Shown here one piece after another: positions 35,186-46,551 of a DNA stretch of 64,000 nt. The stretch covers positions 271,676 through 335,675 of the forward strand of contig NW_006499691.1 in assembly GCF_000471905.2 (NCBI RefSeq), read 5' to 3'. How positions within the stretch are numbered: position 1 is the stretch's first letter; each line of letters starts with the position of its first letter. Origin of the DNA: Amborella trichopoda (Eukaryota; Streptophyta; Magnoliopsida; Amborellales; Amborellaceae). Under the pieces are notes generated by a model. It saw only the letters and a list, made by a program, of their open reading frames with translations. It had not been told where the DNA came from and searched no databases. Position numbers and translations under genes: made by a program.

Positions 35186-35369
35186 TAAAATATGAAACGG
35201 AACCCATTGAAGGGCTCGATGGCAAATCGTGACGAGCTCAGTGGTTCCAGCGCAGCTCGACTCGGACCGGTTGGGTCCATGAAGAAAGGCAGATGGTTCG
35301 CGTATGGGCCCCTTTCGTATTGTATAGTAATAGGCAGCATCCACTGTACATTCTCGACCCCACCGAGCC

Positions 35370-36033
35370 ACTCTCTCTCTCTCTCTCTCTTTCTCTCTCT
35401 AGGTCTTTACCATTATTCTTACCCAAAAAAAACCCAGACCCAGAAACCCCAGCGCCTGGTTTCTCTTCCTCTTTTGGGCACTGGCTCTTGTTCTTCCACC
35501 CCATCACCAATTTTTTAAAGTTTCAGCATCTAGACAGAGAGAAGAAGAGAGAAAAGTAGTAGAATGAGAAAGAGGAATTGAAGGTGTTTCTGGGCTGGTA
35601 AGAGTGTGTGTTTGAGAGTTAGGGTTGCAGGCCTGTGATCTTCCCTTCTGATATTGGATTGAACTTTAACAGGAAGTTAGGGCGGCCGCTGCGAAGAAAA
35701 CAGGGGTTTCAGTTTCTCTCTAACAATCTTCTTTCCTGGTTCATGGGTTCGTATCTCTGAGTTCAGGTGGGGAGATTCTCGACATGGGTTTTCTCTCTCT
35801 AAGTTCTCGGGGCCTTGCAGCGAACAGATCTGTGCGTTTAGAGAGAGAAAGAGAGGGAAGGGGAAGAGAGATGCAATTGACATGCAGCAGCAGGCGATGA
35901 TGAACGCATAGATTCCCGTGGGTACCGACAGACACGTTGAGGAAGCACCCCCTTAAGTCTAGAGAGAGAAACTTCAAACTAAGCAACCACAATTTCGGCT
36001 GCATGCTAAAACCCCCAGATTCCTCTCTCTCTC
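35370..36033 (+). promoter_or_regulatory. CT/GA-rich promoter region of the Dof gene
   Basis: Contains (CT)n at 35371-35401, several AGAGAGAGAAA runs (for example 35838-35855, 35961-35970), and (TC)n at 36021-36033 touching the TATA box. Such GA/CT tracts are common in plant promoters and leaders and can bind BPC/GAGA factors. Frames in this zone (35192-35559, 35677-36046) are low-complexity and are not accepted as coding. Confidence 0.5.
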
Positions 36034-36040
36034 TATAAAT
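36034..36040 (+). promoter_or_regulatory. TATA box of the Dof gene
   Basis: TATAAAT right after a CT run. Transcription would start about 30 bases on, near 36064-36070, giving a short first exon. Confidence 0.65.
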
Positions 36041-36064
36041 CCACACCCTTTTCCCCTTCCTCCA

Positions 36065-36105
36065 TTACCAAAAACTCTGAGCTATTCCCGCTCTCTTTAT
36101 CACTT
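36065..36105 (+). other. 5' UTR exon of the Dof gene
   Basis: About 40 bases from the predicted start to the donor (CACTT|GTAAGTAATC). It contains no ATG, so no upstream reading frame. Confidence 0.5.
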
Positions 36106-36256
36106 GTAAGTAATCGTCTCAGTTTTTATCTTTCGTGAATTCTGGTTACAATCTCTTTGAATTGTTTGCTGAAAATCGATCCGATTTTTTATTTAGTGAA
36201 CTTTTTAGTTTATGTTGCACCACATTATTAGACAACCCATTTTTATTTTATTGCAG
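36106..36256 (+). other. Leader intron of the Dof gene
   Basis: 151 bp, donor GTAAGTAA and acceptor TTTTATTGCAG, T-rich throughout. Many plant Dof genes have one intron near the 5' end. The ATG at 36212 lies inside this intron and is unlikely to be used. Confidence 0.65.
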
Positions 36257-36277
36257 GGAGTAAGAACAAGAGAGATT

Positions 36278-37216
36278 ATGCAGCAGGAGAGAGAAAGAGG
36301 GGGTGGCGCCGATATGCTGGGCTGCTCTTCTCGTGCCTTGCAAGACCGGCGGGCGAAGCCACAGGCCGAGCAACCGCAGAAGTGCCCTCGCTGTGACTCC
36401 CTCAACACAAAATTCTGCTACTACAACAACTACAGTCTCTCGCAGCCCCGTTACTTCTGCAAGACGTGCCGCCGATACTGGACCAGGGGCGGAACGCTCC
36501 GCAACGTTCCGGTTGGTGGAGGCTGCCGTAAAAAGAAGCCCTCCTCAAAACGGGCCACGGAGCCATTAACCGCCTCCCCCTCCATGGTCCATGATCCCGA
36601 GCCTGTCTCAAGTCCACCGGCTGCACCAGTAGACCCAGTTGCATCAACCGCTGGGTCCGTATCGGTCTACTATGGCTCGGATCAGGTTGGGTTCGGTGGG
36701 TTCAGCGGAGAGCGGCCTTCGCAACAGTTGACTGCGTTGCAGTCAATGAGTCATGCGATTAATTTAGGTGACTTGGGGCCTCTCTTCGCTCACCGCGGTC
36801 CTCAGCTTGGCGGAGGACAGGGTTTTCAGCTACCAGTGTTCAGCATGGGGCCAAATGGCATGGACCCTTGGAGGATTCAGCAACGCGAGCCGAGCGGTGG
36901 GTTCGGCACGCCACAACAAGCGATGAGCGGTTCATCATTTGATGAGGCGGCGATGGGAGGAGGCAGAGGGGGGAGGGTGGGTATTGCTGGCAGTGGTGTT
37001 CCTTCATTGGTGGTCTTGAAGACTGAAGGGGCAAGCAGTGGGAGAGCGGAATGGCCGGCGGCACCTACTGAGGGTCTGTTTGAAGGCGCTGGCGCTGCTT
37101 CGAATGCTGCCTCTGCCGGAGGCGGCTACTGGGGTGGCGGCAGTGTGTCGGGAGGTTGGCCAGATCTCTCAGGTTATGGTCCTCCCCATCCTCCTTCCTC
37201 TACCTCCTTCTTATGA
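36278..37216 (+). CDS. Dof-type zinc-finger transcription factor (312 residues)
   Basis: Dof proteins are plant-specific nuclear factors that bind AAAG cores. I start the protein at the ATG at 36278 ([10 protein letters not shown]...), the first ATG after the predicted acceptor; reading could also begin at Met13. The Dof domain spans residues about 34-87: [20 protein letters not shown], then [20 protein letters not shown], then [13 protein letters not shown]. The four zinc ligands are Cys36, Cys39, Cys61 and Cys64 with CX2C-X21-CX2C spacing, all present. The basic RKKK after the finger may serve as part of the nuclear signal. The rest is Gly/Ser/Pro-rich, as usual in the family. The C terminus has [16 protein letters not shown], close to the W(P/T)DL tail of one Dof subgroup. 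Codons are GC-richer than the surroundings. It looks intact. Target genes and exact orthologue cannot be told from this window. Confidence 0.95.
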   Translation: MQQERERGGGADMLGCSSRALQDRRAKPQAEQPQKCPRCDSLNTKFCYYNNYSLSQPRYFCKTCRRYWTRGGTLRNVPVGGGCRKKKPSSKRATEPLTASPSMVHDPEPVSSPPAAPVDPVASTAGSVSVYYGSDQVGFGGFSGERPSQQLTALQSMSHAINLGDLGPLFAHRGPQLGGGQGFQLPVFSMGPNGMDPWRIQQREPSGGFGTPQQAMSGSSFDEAAMGGGRGGRVGIAGSGVPSLVVLKTEGASSGRAEWPAAPTEGLFEGAGAASNAASAGGGYWGGGSVSGGWPDLSGYGPPHPPSSTSFL

Positions 37217-37660
37217 GAGAGAAAGATAGAAGCCCGGTTGTTTTCAAGAGAGAAGAGAGAGAAATAGTCATCCTTCACCTCACTTTAAGCAGCATGTCTC
37301 AGAATTTGGGACCTGATTCCATTAGTGCTTCGTGCCTCTTTCTCTCTCTAAGATTTTCTATTCTGTTTTGGTTTTTTGGTTCCTTTCTTTTTGCCTTGTT
37401 TTAGTTTGGTGGATATACACCTGAAGCTGGTTTTTTTTGGCTTGGCTTCAATTCATTGTTTCCCCCAGAATGAGGACTCTACAGTGGTTGTTCGATCAGA
37501 GAAGACACAGTATGAGTTCTTTTTTTCCAATTTTTCTTTACTTTTAGGGTTTTTTTTTTTCTTCAATATCTTGTTAACAGAAGCTTAGGGTTTGTGGGAT
37601 CCTTGTAAATAGAGACACTAGTTGGGTTTTAATGGTTTGAATTGAGATCAATGGTGTTTT
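37217..37660 (+). other. 3' UTR of the Dof gene (probable)
   Basis: GA-rich right after the TGA-containing end, then T-rich to about 37640, where TTGTAAATAGAG and TTTTGATCC-type T/G-rich DNA could guide 3' processing. No canonical AATAAA is seen, which is common in plants. Confidence 0.4.
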
Positions 37661-39140
37661 GATCCTCCATTTCTATTGTTTTCTTTGTATATGCTTTAGA
37701 GAGAGATTAGAGGAGAGAGAGATGGCGTGTGCAAATGGAACCAGAAGAGCCTTCTCTCTCGTACATTTCAAATAGGAAATTATCAGCAAAACCCACTGTC
37801 TTGGATTTCAGAGTCCCTAACTACATGTCTGGTGCGTTATGGACCAGCACGTCTCTCTCTCTAACCACTTTCTCTCTCTACAAATCCACACTGCCCGTCT
37901 GCAGAGATACACCCTTTTTATCAGTCTTTCTCACCCACTTTCTTAAGCATCTCACATTCTTAACATCTATTTGTCTCTCTCTCTCCTCACTTTCTCTCTC
38001 ATCACCCTGCTTCTTCCGAGCCGTAGATTTATCATTGGGAAATCCACCTCAACCGTAGTCTTGATTGATTTATCAGCAGTCCATGTGCTCTGATTGATAA
38101 TAACACGTCCTTAAATGCATGCTTTCTCTCTCTCTCTCTCACTAACTTGCTTTATCTTTCTCTCTCTACTGTTACTTAATATCTATCCATCCTCCCCTGA
38201 GCAAACTTTAACAACCAACGGTCGCTCCAAGCACCCAATTGACAGAATGGCGTGCCCCCTCTTCTCGAAGTCCAAAGCCATGCAGCGGAGTTTGCATGGA
38301 CCTAGGCCGTGCTGGTTCGAGCCCTGGGCTCAAAATTTTAGGCCGTGCTGTCTCTCTACATCTCTCTTCCTTTGATGCAATCTTCAGTTCTCTCTCTTGG
38401 GTAAGACGAGATACGTTGGGAGAAGGGAAGGAATGTGGTGAGTGACTGACTGATCGATCTGGGTAACTAAGAGAGAGAAAGAAGAGAGAGAAAGAGGGGA
38501 TTTCATATCCCAAAGCGAGAGCATATCTTTTAACCTGCAAAAGATGAGATATATACCCAGAGAATAAATGGGGGGAGTCTTTGAAGGCTGGAACTGTGCC
38601 TGAAACAGTACGGATCCCACTATTCCATCTTTGAGTTCTTTTTTAATGCATTGTTTTGTAGAGAGAGAAGGTGCTGGTAAATTGGTTGTTTAAGAGAGAG
38701 AGGGGTAGTGGAAATGCCTGGAAATTGGTTTTTAAAGGAGAGAGAGAGAGGGGCAGGCGTAGTGGAAGTTGGAATGGAGAGAAGTTGGGTTTTTAAAGGA
38801 GGGGCCTTCCTTCTTCAGAGTCTGCTTAAGAATCTTTTGGGTGGTAGAGCCTACTGGGCCCATGGACGCCTGCCTTCCGTGAGTCTTTTACTTTCTTTTT
38901 TTTTTCTTTTTCTCCTTTTATCATTCCTCCCTCTCTCTCCTCTCTCCTCTCTCTAGAAGCTATCCAAGTGCGTGGAACTGCACGAAACTCACGCCCTGAG
39001 TAGTATGGCAATGGACTGGGTGGCCAGGCCGGCCTAGGCCTTAGGGTACAAAATGTGGCCTCAGTATTTGGGAACTTAGGCGGAGAGACCTGTCTTTAAT
39101 TTTTTTATGGGCTTTTATGCGAACAGTACATTTATATTTT
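37661..39140. other. No gene recognised; CT/GA-rich flank
   Basis: Dense TCTCTC and GAGAGA runs (37853-37880, 37973-38005, 38124-38142, 38467-38495, 38738-38751, 38930-38955). Several frames on both strands exist only because such runs lack stops. AGGCCGTGCTG occurs twice at about 38304-38350. Confidence 0.5.
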
Positions 39141-39657
39141 GGGAAAGCTTTTTTTATGTTCTTTTTGCCATTTAGAAGTTCTATCCTCCCTTTTATTCAA
39201 CCCTCAATTTTTTAATGGAGGGGTAAGATTGCCTTAATCATAATATCACGTCTCTGTATTATTAATTTTTTAATTTTATTTTATAAATTATTTTGACACC
39301 AAATTTTGAACGTCGATTCCTCTATTAAACTCATACTAACAAAAAATATAAAAAAAATATTCTCAATAAAATAAAATGCTTAAAATACCTCTGAAAATTT
39401 TAAATGGTATTTTGGTTATTATTTTTTATCGAAAAATTATTGCTAATCTTTTTTTATAGGTACGCTGCAATGAGAAGATGGCACGTATCAATTTTCATAT
39501 TTAAAAAATTTGTATTAAAAAAACTAAAAATAAAATACTTTGAGACATCGGATCTAAGATCAAACGGTGAGTGGCTATCTTGATAAAAAATGAACGGCTG
39601 AATGATAGGGGGAGGATAAAACTTTTATGTTGTAGGGGAAATATAGAAAGCTTTCCA
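39141..39657. mobile_element. MITE family E, copy 1
   Basis: About 517 bp, starting GGGAAAGCTTT and ending with its complement AAAGCTTTCC. It matches 49902-50413 through most of its length (AGAAGTTCTATCCTCC, ACTTTGAGACATC, GATCAAACGGTGAG). Flanking TTATATTTT (39132-39140) and TTATCTTTT (39658-39666) form a 9-bp TSD with one change, pointing to Mutator-like origin. Confidence 0.8.
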
Positions 39658-40441
39658 TTATCTTTTATACATAGAAGTCACAATCTTTTAGGCTTGTTAC
39701 ATGTCAAATTAGATGGTTTGGGGTGAGTCGTAATGTTTGAAAATATTCTTTTCTTTTGTTTTTTTTAACTTTGCCTATTTATTCAATTTTACAAACACCC
39801 ACTTTGAATTTTTTTAAAAAAAGTGATTATGACTTTCATGTATAAAAGATAAATTATCTCTTCATAAATCATCCCTTTTTTTATTTGTTTGTTTTTAATT
39901 TTAGCAAGGCACACCCCTAATAGTGCCAGAACCTAGGCTGCCGCTCAAGGAACAAGGGCCACGCCAGGGCCGGGGCTGACCCGGAAAAATCCCAGCTTGT
40001 TACCGGCCCTAGCCCTCTGCTCTGAAAAGCCCAGTTCACGGACGTTAAGGCCTATGGATTCCGTCCGTGATTTCACAGGAACTTGGAAAAAAAAGATATT
40101 GGATAGAGGAGAGAGAGTGTTTATTTTCTCTCTCTCTTCGTGTACATTGTGCAGTCAAAAGAGTTGGAAGAAGGGGCGGTCGCAAATTTAGAGCAGGGGA
40201 CTGTTAAATGCAAATATTGTATTCGCTTTGGTGTAGTGGTTGTTGTTCTCGCTGGGATTCTCCATTGCCGCACCAAATCTGCGCGTTATCTTCCTCATGC
40301 TCCCGTGGCGTAATCATTCGGGTTCCATTCCATATACTCTGTTCCATTATATATTTATATTATGTATGGGCCATGGCCTTGAATTACACAGCTTCACCCA
40401 TGTCGCTGTATACTTCCGCCTTAAGAACAAGATATTAGCCA
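39658..40441. other. No gene recognised; short protein-like stretch
   Basis: GC-richer DNA at about 39910-40430. The frame at 40240-40467 (SLGFSIAAPNLRVIFLMLPW... MGHGLELHSFTH) looks less random than its neighbours, but I recognise no family and no splice or start context. It may be a captured gene scrap. Confidence 0.3.
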
Positions 40442-40610
40442 TGGAAAATGGTATGATAGGGCTGTAGACCTATTAAAATAAGTAAAGTCTTAATTTATAT
40501 CTCATTCAAAATTACAATTCAAGCGTTCTAAAACTTTTACATTGTTCATCTTGGTTGAACATTATGGTTATGAAAAAAGAATTCAAACTCTTAAAAACAG
40601 TTGATGTAAT
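40442..40610. mobile_element. MITE family C, copy 2, left part (split)
   Basis: Begins GGAAAATGGTATG and continues GACCTATTAAAATAAGTAAAG, matching the left part of 32607-33015. It is cut at GTAAT, the TSD of the Copia element, and resumes at 48086. Confidence 0.65.
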
Positions 40611-42703
40611 TGAAAGAAAGACCCATGTGATCTTTTACCCGAGTATAATATATATATATATATATATATATCATTTTTTATGTCACCCCTTTTGTTTTGG
40701 CAAAAGATCACTGACATGTGGTCTTATTACAACAACAATACTTCAAAATAAAATAAATATGGCAATAAAACCAAGAACTTTAAACTTGATGTCATTGAAA
40801 TAACTATGTACTATGCTTGAAAATAAAAAATAAGATTGCAAGAAATAAAAGAGAGAGTGCCAGATATTCCCTCAACTGGGCTTATTACACGCCACACCGA
40901 GTCACCACCATCCGATGGCGTGGGATCGACGATCATGCTTCAATCTCAAATCGAGAAAGCAAATTTAGGCCAAACCATACCAATTAAATATGAACACCTT
41001 TGATTACAAACTCAAACCCTAAGTGAATTCCCTTAGCAACCTAGTTAGAGAGAGATTGATTGTCTTTTTACTACGCTAAAAACCCTTAGCCATATATCCA
41101 TAGTTGAGAGATGGGAGAAAGAAGAACTTCATAGCCTAATACTTTAGCCCATTTTCACAATGTAGGAGAGAGAGATCAAACATGAGAGAGAGATAAAAAG
41201 ATAAAGTATAACGATTTCTGGTAGAGACAATATCTTTTTTATAGGCTTGGACAAGATTAGGGTTTTTTAGTGTTTTCCTTGGTTTGTCTCTTCTTGTGAG
41301 ATTGAACATGGACCGTCAATCAAGAGTGACTTGTGGGGTGAGAGATCTGAGTCATCCATTCCATAGATGGGCCATCAACATTATAGAAGGTGCATGGACT
41401 CTTATTCCCCTTTCCTAAACCATTTTCCCATCAATACAAAATAAGTTAAATTAATTTTAATTCAATATTGTGCATCCCATAAAATAGAACATCTCTACAC
41501 ATATTTTCCATAAAATCTATCAAAGATTTATCAAGACAATATCTACTTCAATATTAAGTCAATATATGGTCAATACATACTCAATCCATAATTTGACTAC
41601 ATGTCACAATTTAAAGTTTCCAAAACATAAAGTCACATGAGCCACAAAACAAAATGTTCTATAAAATAAAAAGTAGTAAGAGATGGGGCATGCCACCCAT
41701 GGGAGGCACATGTGGGCCCCACCTTCTAGAAACATGCTAGGCCCATGTGCATAATAGGCCCCTATGATTATTTTTTTTATGCATTTAAAATTAACAAAAT
41801 AATTTATAGTGAACATTAAAACATTGTATCAATATCTATAATTTTTTAAATCCAAAAATTATAATAAAATATCCAAAGAATCATAAAAATTCTAAAATAA
41901 TCATTATCATAAATAATGATTATCATAAATAATTTAAATAATTTAAAATAATCATTTCATAAATAATTTAAAAGAATCATTATCATAAATAATCTAAAAT
42001 AATCATCAAATTAATTTGATGGCAAATGTATCCATATAGTTTGGGAATTAAATCAACAATCATGGGGCACTCCACCTTAAATTGTGGACTACGGACCACA
42101 CTTGTTTTATCAGACCGACCAAGTATTTTTCATGACCCACAGTCCAAGCAAGGGCTCATTAGTGGGTTACCAAAGTCTGACCAATGAGCCAAGGGGTCGC
42201 AATCCTAGTCTGTGGATTACAGGTTCTCCCTTAGAGACGAGTCTAGGTCACCAAGACCTGATGCAACCACAGCTCTACGCCACATAGAGGGATCTCTCGC
42301 ACATGCATACGCTTCACCCTACAAGATGGATTTCTAGCTTTCCCAAACGATCTATCGATATGCATGCCATGTGATGGCACATTGGTAAGGTTTTGCCTCC
42401 CGTCTCTATAGGCCAGCATCACACACAAAGGTCACACAGTCCCTCGGCTCACTCATCCAGGCATGTTCTCTGACCTCATCAAGGGCTAACCCATGAATCC
42501 TCTTCGATTTGTTATTCATGCCCAGGTAACATGGGTTTTTCCCAACAGACTGGCCTAGATCGTCAAGCACAATCCAGTATTGGCAAACATCATTTGCATG
42601 GTATGATCCACGAGGGACCACATTCCCACAGAGTTTATGTTTCACTATATTATTTCATTTTACAAACACTCATAAGGCCTTTAAAGGCTACATAAACCCA
42701 ACA
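40611..42703 (-). repeat. 3' LTR of the long-LTR Copia element (2,093 bp)
   Basis: Aligns with 46552-48085, for example CCCACACCGAGTCACCACC and the AACATGGACTGTCAATCAAG region in both. It has about 530 bp at 41760-42285 that the right LTR lacks, including an AT-rich array of AATAATCATTATCATAAAT units at 41895-42005. Confidence 0.85.
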
Positions 42704-42899
42704 TCTCCTACTTGGCTTTTGAAACCTTACATTCTCTGTTTCTCACTTTCTCTCATCCCCATCTCTCTCTCCCAATTACAATATCTCTCTCAAGCATTTT
42801 TCACTTATTATCTCAATAAATTAGTCATGGCTTTCGCCACCAATCTTTTTACAAAAAGACTTATAGAGGTAATGCTTTTTTTTTCTCTTTGCTGCTAGG

Positions 42900-43573
42900 G
42901 TCTCATCCTAAAAGTGGTCGTAGTCCATCTTTTATATCGCATCGTGAATCATGAACCTATTGTCTCAGAAGATCATCATGTACCTTCATTGTATGGGGTT
43001 ATATGTTCATGGGCTCAAATAAGTTCTTCAAACAAACTGCTCCTTTTTTGTAGCCATACAACTAGCGCCACACATACGGGTTCCATAGGTGAACTACATT
43101 ATAGTCTGTTGTTTCAGCTGGCCTGCCAAATATTAGAAGGTGCTCCCACTGAAATATTTACTTTATCTAGATCTCGATCTTTCTCAATCTCACCTTATTC
43201 CTCAGGTGATAGAAACATAGTTTTATGTGCTTGGAGCTCTTATGGAATCGTGGCTCTTTTGACACCCATATCACCGTCGTGTTGTCCCAAAAAATCATTA
43301 CTGCCTCACAATTCACAGGGTGAAGGTCAAGTTGATTAAAAAACTACGGCCTCCTTGGCCGCCAAACAGCACGTCACGTACTCTGCCTCCATGATAAACA
43401 ATTCCACCGCATCCTGTTTCTTTAATTTCCAATAAATTGTACCCCCTCCAAGCATGTACACATATCCAGATGTAGAGTTCGTATCATCTAGATCCGTGAG
43501 ATAGCTTGCACCTGTATATCTGAATATCCAAGCAGCTAAAAGAAACGGGGGATTGTAGCAGCTTCTACTCAAT
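42900..43573 (-). pseudogene. Copia RNase H region (remnant)
   Basis: Minus-strand reading gives YTGASYLTDLDDTNSTSGYV, then KKQDAVELFIMEAEYVTCCL and AAKEAVVF, the Copia RNase H pattern (ASDWAGD..DRKSTSGY.. / VA.SSTEAEY). A later stretch resembles the D-N-T and KHI segment at the RNase H end. This enzyme trims RNA from RNA-DNA hybrids in the family. Part of a broken element. Confidence 0.8.
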
Positions 43574-45289
43574 TATTGCACATATAACATATATATATAT
43601 ATATTCTCAACATTCTTATGCCTATATCATAAGGTAGTATAGCAAGTTTCATGCTATATATAATTTAGTGCCCGTTGGTTTCACAATATGCAAAACCTTC
43701 CTGAACCACAAAAGTTCAACCACATTAGTCGTCTTGGTAGTAAATCCATATAAACCAAGTTATCTAATCAATACAACATGTGTCAAGGAAGCCTAACAAT
43801 ATGACCTTCCTTCAACAATTCCTATGGTTCAAGGTATTGGGTAATCGATGATTCTAAATAATTAGAAATATGGATTAAGGCATATGGGTATTTAAAAAAC
43901 AGTGTATGACAATTTTTCTCCCAATTTTATAAATACCTAGATAATAGTATGACGGTTTAAAATGATTTTTCATAAAGACTTAGTGGACCTAGCAAGACTA
44001 TGTGGTTTTTTTAAAACGATATTCATAGAGTTAGGTTTTTCTCAAATCATCCATTTTAATTTTAAAATACATGCTTAGCCTTCATAAATCATTTTACCGC
44101 CTTCACTTTTAATTCCCTACCAAGTCAAATTCATGGCTACAAAAACAAATCATAAACACCATCTTATAATTTTATCCAAAATAAAGCATGACTAAAGAAT
44201 GGTTATTAAAACCTTGACAAAATACTTCATTTTTGGCAAATATAGAGATTTTATCAAGATATTATCATCACATGCAATACATTATATTATAGATATTATT
44301 GGGAGGATGGTCACTAAAACCGAGTTCCATTATAACACTCTATTCGTGCTCACTAAGATCGAGTTCCATCAGAACACTCCACTCTTGCTTACATATTTGA
44401 ATGAGCCACACATATATCTCGTGTTTTATACTTAGGCTTAAAGCCCTCGATCAAACCACATCTCCATATGTATCACTACCTTAAGTAGTTCTTACCCAAG
44501 CATAAGGAGGCACAAAAAACACAAGGTCTTCAAAACCGGCTCTTTCAAATTTGTTAGCACCTATCACCTAATGTCCATACACTCCATACATATTCATGAA
44601 ACAAATAGCCAAAAATCAAAGAAGTATATGAAACTTAAAATAAAAGGGTTACTGAATCCTCTTTTTTTATATGATCTTACCATGTAATATAGGATAAATT
44701 TCATACCTCAAAACTGTGTAGCGCGGTACCTAGGCTTTCTTAATTCTTTGCTCTTACTTGCTTTTACGATCTTGAAAGAGCATGCAACTGATGGAGAATA
44801 TATTGATCATCAGTTTCACATGTCACGAACTTTCCATCTCTTCAGCACTTGGATTCTTCATTTCTCACACCACAAAGAAATAATCTTCTCCATCCCATCA
44901 TTTCAAACATCACAAATTTGATTCTCCCACTGATCTTCAGCATTTCTTTGCTACTACCAAGTCTCTGTATATATCCATTTATCTCGAAGAAACCAAAATG
45001 CTTTTATAGGTATCGTTGTTTTTTTTTTTTGTTTTTCGTTTTTCATTTTTATATTCCCAGATCGAATATTCTTCATATAGAGTGTCATATCTCGCCAACT
45101 CTACATTACATCTCTTTGAAATTTTACTATAATAAACCATACTCATGACACACTATAAAAACCTTTTTGAATGAGCCCTAAAAAGGTCTCTATAATTAGG
45201 AATCCAAAGATGTGCCTTAACATGCCACATCTTTCAATATATTGCATAATAGAACATGAGCATCCCATGATAAAAATATGACATTTGTC

Positions 45290-46130
45290 AACTTATAAAA
45301 AATTTATCTCTAAATCATTTAGAGTATTGAAATCGACTAAAAAACATAAAATAGTGCTCAGTTCTATCCCTAAATCATACCATTTAGTGAGTCTTTGTTT
45401 TAGTGACATTTAGGTCACAATGTAATTTTCTCAGCAGAAAATCAGGTTGAGCACCTCTTAATAAAAAAAAATTATTTCTCTTAATTCTCAAATAACTTAT
45501 TCCTAAAATCTTTAGTGTTGAAACTAGACTCAAAATCAAATCACAACATCATAGTTTTAATCCCAAATAAAACTTTTGTTCAGAGAAATAATTAAGTGAT
45601 ATTCATATCACAAAATAAATCATGCTGCAGAATTTTAGGAATAGTAAAATTTCCTTATCTCTCTACTCACATGGAGCTTCCATTTCAAACCAATTTTGTT
45701 TAAAATTAGACACATAATGATAATACATATATTTCCACAAGCCTCATATGATTTTGTTAAGTAGGCTTGATAAATATAGCTATTCATGTCTCAATGAAGA
45801 ACATACCAAATTGCAGAAAATTCAGGATGACCTCGCTTCAATCGAAATTTTTTATTCCTCTTTTCTCATAGATATTTCTTTTTCAAATAAATTTTATTAG
45901 AAAATAGACTCAGAATGGAAGTTAAAAATTTAGTGTGGACCATAAAATGTTATGTTAAGTATATAACTTAAAGCATGACTTCCAAGTCATGGAAATAGTT
46001 TTCATTGTAGAAAATAGCACTTGCATATCCTTTAATAAATTGAACATATCTTTCAAACCACAAGGAATTTCTTGATGAAACGTTTTTTGTTTGAAAATAG
46101 ACTCAATTTTATAATCACAATCTAATTTCA
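45290..46130. repeat. Diverged ~190-bp tandem units near the primer site
   Basis: GAAACTAGACTCAAAATC, AAATTAGACACATAATG, AAAATAGACTCAGAATG and AAAATAGACTCAATTTT recur near 45520, 45700, 45890 and 46095, each after a T-rich CAAA-TTTTGTTT stretch. They lie in the untranslated start of the minus-strand Copia element. Confidence 0.5.
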
Positions 46131-46551
46131 GCTAGAAATAAAATCATATGATTGGTGAGAAAAATCACGGAACTCAATAGACAATTCTTGAATTTTGTAG
46201 GGTCAGAACTTACACCCTTCATTATTGAGTCTATAACTCTTAATTCCTATAGGATATCCTTCTGAAATTTTGTAGGTAGATCCTACTCTTAAAGACACAA
46301 AATATCACTGAAGTATGAAATAGAAAAATACCTCATTATCTTTGTCATATCACTACTCCAAAATATCCTATAATACTCATTATGCAGAGTGTATTTTCAG
46401 TGTTGGAATACTTCAATAATTCTTAACCGTGGGTGTATTTCTTCACCACAAAGGTCATTAGTTTTTTTATATATCATTCCCAAGCTTGATCCAAACTTAA
46501 TAAAGAGAAAATGCAACTAATGACATCAAATATCAATAGCTTTGATACCAA

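Noticed and set aside
35192-36046. Several overlapping 66-108 codon frames upstream of the Dof gene
   Set aside because: They owe their length to CT/GA repeats, occur on both strands and cross the TATA box and leader.
36212-36277. N-terminal extension of the Dof frame (22 residues, [15 protein letters not shown]...)
   Set aside because: Its codons lie in the predicted leader intron before the TTGCAG acceptor and resemble no Dof N terminus.
37729-38058. 109-codon frame downstream of the Dof gene
   Set aside because: Composition follows TCTCTC runs; no motif and no start context.
38318-38340. GGTTCGAGCCC, like the T-arm (B box) of a tRNA
   Set aside because: No A box, acceptor stem or anticodon arm can be folded upstream.
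40225-40335. TGGTGTAGTGGTT and GGGTTCCATTCC as A and B boxes of a tRNA or SINE
   Set aside because: Spacing is about 85 bp, too long for a tRNA, no cloverleaf forms, and no SINE tail follows.
42914-43339. 141-codon plus-strand frame
   Set aside because: Shadow of the minus-strand Copia RNase H region.
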